DNA of 64,000 nt, from NCBI RefSeq assembly GCF_023223525.1, contig NZ_JALPRX010000035.1:1-64000 (forward strand). Reading direction: 5' to 3'. The notes below the pieces were generated by a model. That model did not search any database. It was not told the DNA's origin and saw only the letters and a program-made list of their open reading frames with translations. The position numbers were made by a program, and so were the translations under genes. Shown here in pieces: positions 17,060 through 26,072 of the stretch. The stretch is from Roseomonas acroporae (GTDB taxonomy: Bacteria; Pseudomonadota; Alphaproteobacteria; Acetobacterales; Acetobacteraceae). Position 1 is the stretch's first letter. Each line of letters starts with the position of its first letter.

Positions 17060-17322
17060 GGGGAGGGCTCCGCCCTCCCCGGACCCCCGCTCCGTCATCG
17101 GAAAGGGCTCCGCCCTCCCCGTACCCCTCCGGCCAGGAAGGGCGCTGCCCTTCCCGGACCCATCCCGGCAGGAGGGCGAGGCCCTCCTGCACCTCTCTTC
17201 GTCCGGGTCCGGGAGGTCGAAGCAGCCCGGATGTCCCTTCCGGAAAGGGGTTTCCAAAGGGGCTTCGCCCTTTGGTGGGGTGCAGGGGCGAAGCCCCTGC
17301 CGGGGTCCGGGGCGGAGCCCCG
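17060..17322. repeat. Array of seven GC hairpins with 3- to 6-nt loops
   Basis: Consecutive inverted repeats: GGGGAGGGC-TCC-GCCCTCCCC (17060-17080), AGGGC-TCC-GCCCT (17104-17116), GGAAGGGC-GCT-GCCCTTCC (17136-17154), GCAGGAGGGC-GAG-GCCCTCCTGC (17168-17190), CCAAAGGG-GCTTCG-CCCTTTGG (17254-17275), GCAGGGGC-GAA-GCCCCTGC (17282-17300) and CGGGGC-GGA-GCCCCG (17308-17322). Stems differ but the GGGC-NNN-GCCC core recurs. The first hairpin is 7 bp after actP and may terminate it. Confidence 0.8.
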
Positions 17323-17352
17323 ATGCCCGCACGCCGGCCGCGCAACCCCTGC

Positions 17353-17381
17353 TTGCCCGACCGAATTCCCCCATGCTAGAG
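17353..17381 (+). promoter_or_regulatory. Candidate aroQ promoter
   Basis: TTGCCC at 17353-17358, exactly 17 bp, then CTAGAG at 17376-17381. This lies 110 bp before the aroQ start and after the hairpin array. Confidence 0.4.
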
Positions 17382-17491
17382 GGGCCCGCGGCTCGCCCGC
17401 CTTCATCGCAACCGCTCCGGCCCCTTGTTTCGCCGCATCTTCCGCGAGGCGCGGGCAATGCCCAGGCGCGGCGGCATCCGAGGCCACCCCC

Positions 17492-17950
17492 GTGACCGAC
17501 CTGCCACCCCTGATCGCCGTGCTGAACGGCCCGAACCTCAACATGCTCGGCACCCGCCAGCCGGAGCTGTACGGCCACGCCACGCTCGACGACATCGAGG
17601 CGATGTGCGCCGAGGCGGCCGAGCAGCTCGGCCTCGCCATCGACTTCCGCCAGACCAACGCCGAGGGCGAACTGATCACCTGGGTGCAGGAGTGCCGCGG
17701 CCGCGCCGCCGGCATCGTGATCAACGCCGGCGGCTACACCATGACCTCGGTCGCCCTGCTCGACGCGCTGCTGGCGGTGGACATGCCGGTGATCGAGGTG
17801 CATCTGACCAACATGCACCGCCGGGAGGGATTCCGGCGGCACAGCTACGTCTCCAGGGCCGCCACCGGGGTGATTTCAGGCCTCGGTCCGGCGGTCTACA
17901 CCCTCGCCCTGCGGGCCATGGCCGGCCTGATCGCCGAGGACGACGCCTGA
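17492..17950 (+). CDS. aroQ: Type II 3-dehydroquinate dehydratase
   Basis: A 152-residue cytosolic enzyme of the shikimate pathway converting 3-dehydroquinate to 3-dehydroshikimate. Diagnostic motifs: VLNGPNLNMLGTRQPELYG at the N-terminus (with the catalytic Tyr), FRQTNAEGELITWVQ, VINAGGYTMTSVALLDAL, IEVHLTNMHRREGFRRHSYVS (catalytic His and Arg), and GVISGLG. The start is GTG at 17492, preceded by GAGG; the frame extends upstream but without family sequence. It lies directly upstream of accB-accC, the common alphaproteobacterial order. Confidence 0.95.
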   Translation: MTDLPPLIAVLNGPNLNMLGTRQPELYGHATLDDIEAMCAEAAEQLGLAIDFRQTNAEGELITWVQECRGRAAGIVINAGGYTMTSVALLDALLAVDMPVIEVHLTNMHRREGFRRHSYVSRAATGVISGLGPAVYTLALRAMAGLIAEDDA

Positions 17951-17985
17951 AGCGGCCGCCACCCGACAACCCCGTTGGGCGCCGG

Positions 17986-18057
17986 CCGCTCCGGGCCCTT
18001 CTTGTCACGTATTCTCCGAGCCGCGGGGCGCGGACGCCCCGCTCGGGAACGCTCTAG
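17986..18057. repeat. Degenerate copy of the composite palindromic repeat
   Basis: GCCGCTCCGGGCCCTTCTTG, ATTCTCCGAGCCG, a GC palindrome, and the terminal ACGCTCTAG align in order with the half-element at 33040-33096. It sits 12 bp before accB, so it forms most of the aroQ-accB spacer. Confidence 0.55.
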
Positions 18058-18069
18058 GAACCCGACCAG

Positions 18070-18537
18070 ATGACCAGTGCAATCCAGTTCGATCCGGAGG
18101 CGATCCGGGAGCTTGCGCGCATCCTGCGCGAGACCGACCTGACCGAGATCGAGCTGGTGGAGAAGGACAGCCGCATCCGCGTGGCGCGCCAGCACCCGCC
18201 CGTGGCCGCGGTCGCCGCCACCCTCCCCGCCGCCGTCGCCGCGGCGGCCCCGCTCGCCGCCGCCGCGCCGGTGGCGGAGCCGGCGGCGCTGGACGCCAAG
18301 CATCCCGGCCTCGTCACCTCGCCCATGGTCGGCGTCGCCTACCTCTCGCCCGAGCCCGGCGCCCCCGCCTTCATCCAGCTCGGCGCCCAGGTGACCCAGG
18401 GCCAGACCCTGCTGCTGATCGAGGCGATGAAGACCTTCAACCAGATCCGCGCGCCGCGCGCCGGCACCGTCACCCGCATCCTGGTGGAGAACGGCACGCC
18501 GGTGGAATTCGGCGAGCCGCTGGTGCTGGTCGAGTAG
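18070..18537 (+). CDS. accB: Acetyl-CoA carboxylase biotin carboxyl carrier protein
   Basis: A 155-residue BCCP that carries carboxybiotin between AccC and the AccAD carboxyltransferase in fatty-acid synthesis. N-terminal helix region ([27 protein letters not shown]), an Ala/Pro linker (residues ~45-80), then the biotinyl domain with [18 protein letters not shown]; the Lys of EAMKT is the biotin site. Thr after Lys is common in alphaproteobacterial BCCPs. The thumb segment [19 protein letters not shown] is present. ATG start. accC follows 16 bp downstream. Confidence 0.96.
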   Translation: MTSAIQFDPEAIRELARILRETDLTEIELVEKDSRIRVARQHPPVAAVAATLPAAVAAAAPLAAAAPVAEPAALDAKHPGLVTSPMVGVAYLSPEPGAPAFIQLGAQVTQGQTLLLIEAMKTFNQIRAPRAGTVTRILVENGTPVEFGEPLVLVE

Positions 18538-18553
18538 CGGCGCCACACCCCGC

Positions 18554-19900
<1,347 letters not shown>

Positions 19901-20197
19901 TCCCACGCCCCCCGGAACACCCCGGGGGCGACCCCGCGGACGACCCGCTCCGCGCCCGCGGGCGCGGAGGGGCGCCCGCCGCCTTGTTCCCGCCGGCCGC
20001 CGGCCAATATCCGGATGACCGGGCCCGCCTCCGGTACGGGCCGACGGACGAAAGCCGACCGAAACCTTCGTCGCGCCATGCTGTGCGGTCCGGGGCAGCC
20101 CGGGCCGGCCCGGCCACCGGGGCCCGGCGACACGCGCCTTCCGGGTCGCGGGGCGTCTCCGCCCCGCCTCGAACATGCCTCAGGGGAAGCAGGATCG

Positions 20198-21469
20198 ATG
20201 CAGATCGAGCAGAGCACGCTGGACAACGGGCTGCGGGTCGTGTCCGCGCGGCTGCCGGGCTTCCGCTCCGCCGCCGTCGCGGTGTTCGTCCGCGCCGGCT
20301 CGCGCAACGAGCAGGCCAGCAACAGCGGCATCGCCCATTTCCTGGAGCACATGGCCTTCAAGGGCACGGCGACGCGCAGCGCGCTGCAGATCGCCTCGGA
20401 GATCGAGGTGCTCGGCGCGCACATCAACGCCTACACCTCCGAGGACACGACGGCCTACTACGTCACCGGCCTCGGCAGCACCGTCGCCGCCTCGGTCGCC
20501 ATCCTCGGCGACGTGCTGACCGCCTCGGTCTACGACCAGAAGGAGGTCGCCACCGAGCGTGGCGTGATCCTGCAGGAGATCAAGGGCTACGCCGACGACC
20601 CGATGAGCGTCGCCTCGGACGGGTTCGGCCTCACCGCCTACCCGGACCAGTCGGCCGGCCGCCCGATCATCGGCTCGGCCGAGGTGGTGGCGAACGCGAC
20701 GCGCGAGGACATGGTCGCCTTCATCCGCGAGAACTACGCCGCCCGCAACATGATCGCCGTCGCGACCGGCGACGTGGAGCACGCCGAGTTCGTCGATCTG
20801 GTGGCGAAGCACTTCGCCGCCCTGCCCGCCGACGCGCCGCTGCCCAGGCCCGAGCCCGCCCGCTACGTCGGCGGCCAGCACCGCAACGCCGAGCGCGACT
20901 TCGAGCAGGTCAACATCCTGCTCGGCCTGCAATCCGTGCCGGAGACCGACCCCGAGGCGCAGGCGCACCGCCTGCTCGGCTCGGCGCTCGGCGGCGGCAT
21001 GTCCTCGCCGCTGTTCCAGGAGATCCGCGAGAAGCGCGGCCTCGTCTACATGGTGCACGGCTTCGCCCACAACCAGTCGGACCATGGCGAGCTGGCGGTG
21101 ATGGCCGGCACCACCGCCGAGCACCTGGAGGACTTCCTCAAGATCGCCTGCGAGCAGCTCGCGAAGGCCGCCGACGAGATCGCCGAGTCCGACCTGATGC
21201 GGGCCCGCAACGCCCGCCTCGTCGGCCTCGCCACCGCCCGCGAGCAGCCCTTCCGGGTCGCGCAGAAGCTGGCGCACGGCCTGTTCACCCGCGGCCGCAT
21301 CGTGACGCCGGAGGAGGAGATGCGGGAGGTGGAGGCGGTGACGCCCGAGCAGGTCAAGGCCGCCGCGCGCAGCGCGATCCGCAGCAACCCCACCGTCTCG
21401 CTGGTCGGCCCGGTGCCGGAGCGCGACTATCACGGCATGGTCCGCCAGGCGCTCGGCCGGAACGCCTGA
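20198..21469 (+). CDS. M16 zinc peptidase (mitochondrial processing peptidase-like)
   Basis: A 423-residue pitrilysin-family metalloprotease resembling the beta subunit of mitochondrial processing peptidase. The inverted zinc motif [11 protein letters not shown] (HxxEH) is near residue 47, with the distal Glu expected in the [13 protein letters not shown] helix around residue 125. [25 protein letters not shown] is the C-terminal-half signature. Both halves are present, so it is an active-type subunit. ATG at 20198 is preceded by AGGATC; the frame extends upstream without support. There is no signal peptide, so a cytosolic role in peptide turnover is likely. A hairpin at 21477-21502 follows. 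Confidence 0.92.
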   Translation: MQIEQSTLDNGLRVVSARLPGFRSAAVAVFVRAGSRNEQASNSGIAHFLEHMAFKGTATRSALQIASEIEVLGAHINAYTSEDTTAYYVTGLGSTVAASVAILGDVLTASVYDQKEVATERGVILQEIKGYADDPMSVASDGFGLTAYPDQSAGRPIIGSAEVVANATREDMVAFIRENYAARNMIAVATGDVEHAEFVDLVAKHFAALPADAPLPRPEPARYVGGQHRNAERDFEQVNILLGLQSVPETDPEAQAHRLLGSALGGGMSSPLFQEIREKRGLVYMVHGFAHNQSDHGELAVMAGTTAEHLEDFLKIACEQLAKAADEIAESDLMRARNARLVGLATAREQPFRVAQKLAHGLFTRGRIVTPEEEMREVEAVTPEQVKAAARSAIRSNPTVSLVGPVPERDYHGMVRQALGRNA

Positions 21470-21476
21470 AGCGTCC

Positions 21477-21502
21477 CCCGCCGGGCCGCACGGTCCGGCG
21501 GG
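21477..21502 (+). terminator. Hairpin after M16 peptidase
   Basis: CCCGCCGG (21477-21484) pairs with CCGGCGGG (21495-21502) across a 10-nt loop, 7 bp after the stop. No T-run. Confidence 0.45.
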
Positions 21503-21557
21503 CGAACGATGCATCGGCAGTCTCGCAAGCCGGCCGGGGCCGGGGCATAATCCCACC

Positions 21558-22214
21558 GTGAGCCGACGTTCGATCGAGATCACGCCCGAGCTGATGCTGC
21601 GCGCCTACCGGGCGGGCCTGTTCCCGATGGCCGAGAGCCGACGCGGCGACCGGCTCTACTGGCTCGACCCCGAGCATCGCGGCATCATGCCGCTGGACGG
21701 CTTCCACCTGCCGCGCCGGCTCCGCCGCACCGTGCTCGGCGACACCTTCGAGGTCACCGCCGACCGCGACTTCGCCGGCATCATCGCCGGCTGCGCCGCC
21801 CCCGCGCCGGGCCGTACCGATACCTGGATCAACCCGGAGATCGAGGCGCTGTTCCTGGCCCTGCACCGCATGGGCGCGGCGCACTCGATCGAGGTCTGGC
21901 AGGGCGGGATGCTGGTGGGCGGCCTCTACGGCGTGGCGCTGGGCGGCGCCTTCTTCGGCGAGAGCATGTTCAGCCGCGCCCGCGACGCCTCCAAGGTGGC
22001 GCTGGTGCACCTCGTGGCGCGGCTGCGCCTGGGCGGCTTCACCCTGCTCGACACGCAATTCCTGACCGAGCACCTGTCGCAATTCGGCACGCTGGAGATC
22101 CCGCGCGCCGACTACAAGCGCCGCCTCACCGCCGCCCTGCCGGTGCCGGCGCGCTGGCTCGCGGCGCCGGAGCCGGCCGCGCTGGAGGCGGCGATCCGCG
22201 AGCTGCGGGACTGA
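21558..22214 (+). CDS. aat: Leucyl/phenylalanyl-tRNA--protein transferase
   Basis: A 218-residue N-end-rule enzyme that adds Leu or Phe from charged tRNA to proteins starting with Arg or Lys, marking them for ClpS/ClpAP. Family motifs: [88 protein letters not shown], and [16 protein letters not shown]. The start is GTG at 21558. A standalone gene between the peptidase and the convergent phosphatase. It often neighbours accBC in alphaproteobacteria. Confidence 0.96.
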   Translation: MSRRSIEITPELMLRAYRAGLFPMAESRRGDRLYWLDPEHRGIMPLDGFHLPRRLRRTVLGDTFEVTADRDFAGIIAGCAAPAPGRTDTWINPEIEALFLALHRMGAAHSIEVWQGGMLVGGLYGVALGGAFFGESMFSRARDASKVALVHLVARLRLGGFTLLDTQFLTEHLSQFGTLEIPRADYKRRLTAALPVPARWLAAPEPAALEAAIRELRD

Positions 22215-22430
22215 TCAGGCGACGGGATCGGCCGGGCGGTCCCACGGAGAGGCGGCCCGGATCGGCTCTCCCGCCGACGATCCTTCGGCGCGGGTCCGGG
22301 GCGGAGCACCGGACGGGTCGGCAGGCGCCGCCGAGGGCGCGATACCCGCCCGCACCAGCCCCGGCATGCGCCGGCCGGCATCGCAGGATCGGCGGGGGCG
22401 GAACCGGCGGGGGCGGGGCGCCCGGGACGC

Positions 22431-23072
22431 TCACTCGCGCCGCAGCACCTTGTCCAGCAGCGCGTCCGCCCAGGGCCTCGAGCGGAATTCCCGGCGCAGC
22501 GCCTCCTCGTCGTAGTCGTCGCGCACCCATTCGAGGAAGGGCTTCGGGCCCGCCCGCGTCGCCGCCTCGTAGCGGTCGAGGAAGGCATCCAGCACGCCGG
22601 TACGCCCCTGCCGGACATGGCCGTAGCGCAGCGAGAGCTGCGCCCGCGCCTGGGCGAGCGGCCGGCCGCGCAGCAGCAGCCACAGCGCCGCCGCCAGCCC
22701 CGCCCGGTCGGCGCCCGACTTGCAGTGCAGCAGCACCGGCTCCTCGACCGCCTCGAAGAGCTCGGCGAGGCGCAGGATGCGGTCGCGGTGCGGCGCGCCG
22801 CGGCTCTCGAAGGGGGCGTAGTGGTGTGCGAGGCCGAGCCGCGCCGCCGCCTCGCGGCTCAGCTCCTCGGAGCCGAGGCCGGGGCGGGTGCCGCGCAGGT
22901 TGATCACCGTGCGCAGGCCGAGGCGGCGCCGCGCCCGGTCGAGCTGCCAGGGCAGCGGGTGGTTGGAGCGGTAGACCCGGCCGCTCTCGACCACGCCCCA
23001 GTTGCGCCAGCCGAGGCGCAGCAGGGCATGGTCGTTGAACAGCGCGTGCAGCCAGGGTCCGGGGCGGGCCAT
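22431..23072 (-). CDS. Dual-specificity/tyrosine phosphatase-like protein
   Basis: A 213-residue cysteine phosphatase of the DSP/PTP fold. The P-loop is HCKSGADRAG (HCx5R) near residue 116; upstream GRVYRSNHPLPWQLDRA and TVINLRGTRP match the bacterial family whose members include Siw14/DUF442-like enzymes. The general-acid region HHYAPFESRGAPH precedes it. No signal peptide. The substrate is unknown: phosphotyrosine, phosphoinositide-like or inositol pyrophosphate are all possible. ATG start. The DsbA-family gene is 106 bp upstream on the same strand. Confidence 0.85.
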   Translation of the reverse strand: MARPGPWLHALFNDHALLRLGWRNWGVVESGRVYRSNHPLPWQLDRARRRLGLRTVINLRGTRPGLGSEELSREAAARLGLAHHYAPFESRGAPHRDRILRLAELFEAVEEPVLLHCKSGADRAGLAAALWLLLRGRPLAQARAQLSLRYGHVRQGRTGVLDAFLDRYEAATRAGPKPFLEWVRDDYDEEALRREFRSRPWADALLDKVLRRE

Positions 23073-23178
23073 GCGGTGGGGTATGGCGGCGCCGCCGGCG
23101 GGGCGCCAGGGGGGTTATGTGACGGGAGGTGGGCGGGGGATGCAGCCGCGGTGCTGCCCCGGCACGGCCACCAGCCGA

Positions 23179-23844
23179 TCAGACGCCGGCTTCCACCACG
23201 GCGACGTCCAGCAGCCTCTCGATCACCTCCGGCTCCTGCGCCCCGGCGATGGCGTGGCGGCCCGCCACCACGAAGCAGGGCACGCCGTTGATGCCGAGCC
23301 GGTGGGCACGGAGATTCTCGGCGTGGATCGCCTCGACCTCGGCCGAGCTCTGGAGGAAGCGCCGGGTGGCGGTCGGATCGAGCCCGGCATGGGCGCCGAG
23401 CACGGTCAGCACGTCGAGGCTGGCCAGGTCGGCCCCCTCCACGAAATAGGCCACGAACAGCGCGTCCACCACCATGTCGGCGAGGCCGTGGCGCGTCGCC
23501 AGACGCACCAGCCGGTGCGCGTCGAGGGAGGCGGGGATGCGGCGGATGCGGTCGAAGCGGAAAGGCACGCCCTCGGCCAGGCCCAGCTCCGTGATGGTGG
23601 CGTGCAGCCGTCGCGCCCGCTCCTCGCCACCGAACTTGCGCAGCAGGTAGTCGTGGCGCGGCACCCCCTGCTGGGTGATCTCCGGGTTCAGCAGGAAGGG
23701 ATGCCATTGCAGCTCGACCGCCACGTCGGGCCGCATGCGCAGCGCGCGCTGCAGGCGCCGGATGCCCAGGAAGCACCAGGGGCAGACCAGGTCGAACACG
23801 ACCTCGACCAGCAGCCTCGCGCGCGGAGGGGACAGCGCGTTCAC
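23179..23844 (-). CDS. DsbA-family 2-hydroxychromene isomerase/FrnE-like oxidoreductase
   Basis: A 221-residue cytosolic thioredoxin-fold protein of the FrnE group. The redox motif FDLVCPWCFLGIRRL (CPWC) is near residue 21 and the cis-Pro loop is GINGVPCFVVAGRHAIAGAQ near residue 190. There is no signal peptide, unlike periplasmic DsbA. FrnE-type proteins act as disulfide isomerases in oxidative or metal stress; the role here is inferred. The start is GTG at 23844; an ATG a few bases upstream is out of frame. Confidence 0.88.
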   Translation of the reverse strand: MNALSPPRARLLVEVVFDLVCPWCFLGIRRLQRALRMRPDVAVELQWHPFLLNPEITQQGVPRHDYLLRKFGGEERARRLHATITELGLAEGVPFRFDRIRRIPASLDAHRLVRLATRHGLADMVVDALFVAYFVEGADLASLDVLTVLGAHAGLDPTATRRFLQSSAEVEAIHAENLRAHRLGINGVPCFVVAGRHAIAGAQEPEVIERLLDVAVVEAGV

Positions 23845-24295
23845 GGCAGCATGGCTCCGCGGCCGGTGCCGTCCGCGCCCGTCGAGGCCGGCGGCGCGAT
23901 CTGCTGCCGGCTGCCAGTGGCTGGAAGGATCATGGTGGACGCGCTTCTCCCGCCGCTATCGAAAGGCCATGCGCCGTGGAATGCAAGGACGCAGACGCCG
24001 GCCCGGCCCCGGTCCCTGCCCGGCCAACGGCCGCGATTGCCGGGAGAAGGAAGGTAGCCCCGCGAAATCAAGTCGTTGACGGTCCCGGCCAGAAATCCCG
24101 ACCCGGAACGTCGTCCCGCCGGGCCGGCATGGTATCGGGCGGCCAGCCTCCGCCACGTCGCGCCCGGGGCCTCACGGGGGCGGCCATGCCCCCACGGTGA
24201 TCCGTCCCCGCGGCGGATCCCGCCCCGATGGCGACGACCCGCCGGCGCCGGGCCTCCCGCCACGGGAGGGGCCGCGGCAGGCAGGCTGTAGCATG
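23845..24295. other. Intergenic region, no gene seen
   Basis: About 450 bp. Short frames exist on both strands but none has a recognisable domain or ribosome site. The codon use looks like random GC-rich sequence. No clear repeat. Confidence 0.5.
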
Positions 24296-25534
24296 TCAGC
24301 GACGTATCAGGACGTAGTTGATGGTGAAGCTCAGGGTCGTGCTGGGGTCATGGTTGCCGGGGGGGAAGGGCGGCAGCCGGTTGCCCTGGAACAGCATCAG
24401 CGTCGTCAGGTTCAGCGTCGTCGAGATCGAGCGGCGCTCCATCACCGCCGACTGGATGGTCCCGTCGCGCAGCACCACCATGCGGATGGTGACGGGCCCC
24501 TCCTCGTCGTTCTCGGCGGCGCGCGGCGGGTAGTAGGCGCGCTGGCGCACCCAGGCGAGCACGGCGGCGCGCCAGTCGCCGCCGGGGTCGGGACCGTCCA
24601 ACCGCAGCGAGCTGGACTGGTTGGGCGCCGAACGGTCGCGCACCGGGCCCAGCGAGAAGTCCATGCCGCGCCGCTCGTTCTGCAGCCGGCGCGGCGGGCC
24701 GTCGCGCATCGGCGGCGGCAGGCTGAGCGACGGGGCGCGCGACAGGTCGAGCGTGCCGGGAAAGGCGGGCCGGGGCGGGCTCGGGCGCGGCGCCGGCTGC
24801 GGTCGCGGCTGGGCCTGCGGCGGCGCGGGTGGCGGGATCGGGGGTAGCGGCAGTTCCTCGGCGGGTGGCGCCTCGCTTGGAGGCGGCGGGGGGGGCGGCG
24901 GGGGGGGCAGCGGCAGGGGCGTGGGGGCGGGCGGCGCTTCCGGCGGCGGCGGAGCCGGGCGCGGCGGCGGGGGCGGTGCCGGAACGGGCGGGGGCGGCAA
25001 TGGCAGGGGCGGCGCCGGCGCCGGGGGTGCCGCGACCGGCGGTGCCGGTCGCGGTGGCGCAGGGGGGGGTGGCGCAGGCGGGGGTGGCACAGGCGGGGGC
25101 GGTACGGGGACCGGTGGGACCGGCAGCGGCGGCGCGGGCGGGGGTGCCGGCGGCGGGGGCGGCGCGTCCGGCGCGGGGGGCATGGGGGGCGCGGGATTGG
25201 GCTCCGACGGCGCCGGTGCCGGTTCCGCGTCCGGCTCGGAAAGCGGCTGGCCGCTCGGCGACGAATCCTCGTAGACGAGCGGCACCGCCACGGGCGGCGG
25301 CGATTCCAGGCGCCGCGCCGGCATCCAGAGCAGGAACAGCGCCGCCAGCGCCAGGTGCAGCAGCAGGGAGCCGAGCAGCAGGCGCGGCAGGCGGTTCCGC
25401 AGGCGCCGGCGGCGCAGCCAGGGCACGGCGGCGACGGTGAGGGGCGGCGCGGCGCCCGCCTCCCAGGGAGCGACCGGCGGTGGAACGGTCGGGCGGGGCG
25501 GCTCCAGCCTGGTTTCCGGCACGTCGGGCTTCAC
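24296..25534 (-). CDS. Proline-rich TonB-like energy transducer
   Basis: A roughly 412-residue membrane protein. Cytosolic N-terminus (VKPDVPETRLEPP), a basic stretch (WLRRRRLRNRLPR), one membrane helix (LLLGSLLLHLALAALFLLWM), then about 200 residues that are almost pure Pro/Ala with Leu and Val, and a C-terminal TonB-type domain (ILAWVRQRAYYPPRA style segment, VTIRMVVLRDGTIQSAVMERRS, GNRLPPFPPGNH). It should span the periplasm to a receptor; the spacer is exceptionally long. I used a GTG at 25534; another in-frame GTG at 25798 would add 88 low-complexity residues. No receptor or ExbBD nearby. Confidence 0.75.
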   Translation of the reverse strand: MKPDVPETRLEPPRPTVPPPVAPWEAGAAPPLTVAAVPWLRRRRLRNRLPRLLLGSLLLHLALAALFLLWMPARRLESPPPVAVPLVYEDSSPSGQPLSEPDAEPAPAPSEPNPAPPMPPAPDAPPPPPAPPPAPPLPVPPVPVPPPPVPPPPAPPPPAPPRPAPPVAAPPAPAPPLPLPPPPVPAPPPPPRPAPPPPEAPPAPTPLPLPPPPPPPPPPSEAPPAEELPLPPIPPPAPPQAQPRPQPAPRPSPPRPAFPGTLDLSRAPSLSLPPPMRDGPPRRLQNERRGMDFSLGPVRDRSAPNQSSSLRLDGPDPGGDWRAAVLAWVRQRAYYPPRAAENDEEGPVTIRMVVLRDGTIQSAVMERRSISTTLNLTTLMLFQGNRLPPFPPGNHDPSTTLSFTINYVLIRR

Positions 25535-26072
25535 GGCGTGGCGGCGGAGCCGGCGGGGCGATGGGCGGCACGCGGATGGCCCGTCGCGCCGTGCCGCCGC
25601 CCGGCCGGGCCGTGGGCCTCGGGAGCGCGGGGGCGGGGCCGGGCCGGCGGCAGGGTGGACAGGCGGCGGTGCGGCATGACGATCGGGCAGGGCTCCGGAC
25701 GCGCCCCGGGTTTGGAGCGGCTCCGCGCGGGCTGGACCGCCCGGGCGGCGGGTCGCTCGCGCGGCGGCCGGCGCGCTTCCCCCCTGCACGGGAAGCACCG
25801 GCCGCGGCGCGACGGCGCGGCTTAGTCGGGAACGGCGCGGCTGCGCAAGCCAAGCTTTCGGCCGCCGGGAGGGGCCGGGCGCGTCCGGCCGGGCCCTGGT
25901 CCACGCCGGCCGGCCTGCTGGCCCGGCCGGCAGGTGGCTGATCCGCCACGCGGTCGCGGGGCCGGGCCCATGCGCCCTGCGGACCGGCGGCGGCCGGGGC
26001 CGCCGCCGGTCCGTATCGAGCCGTCACACTTTCTTACCGGCCGTCAGGCAGGCCGGCGTCGTGTGGCCGGCA
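25535..26072. other. Intergenic region with terminator hairpin
   Basis: About 540 bp between the DUF3141 gene and the TonB-like gene (upstream part may belong to the latter's leader). The only clear structure is a 15-bp hairpin at 25981-26012. I see no other gene. Confidence 0.5.
25981..26012 (-). terminator. 15-bp perfect hairpin after DUF3141 gene
   Basis: GGACCGGCGGCGGCC (25981-25995) and GGCCGCCGCCGGTCC (25998-26012) are exact complements with a GG loop, 60 bp past the minus-strand stop. No T-run. Confidence 0.55.

Noticed and set aside
17410-17463. Possible further composite-repeat copy before aroQ
   Set aside because: CCGCTCCGGCCCCTTGTTTC resembles the repeat core, but the second palindrome is not recognisable, so I did not list it as a feature.
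15167-17842. Long minus-strand frame antisense to actP and aroQ
   Set aside because: Composition is His/Asp/Gln/Arg-rich typical of complement-frame shadows; the plus-strand genes have full family motifs.
24621-25274. Gly-rich PE-PGRS-like frame on the plus strand
   Set aside because: It is the exact complement of the proline-rich TonB spacer; Pro codons CCN read as Gly GGN on the other strand.
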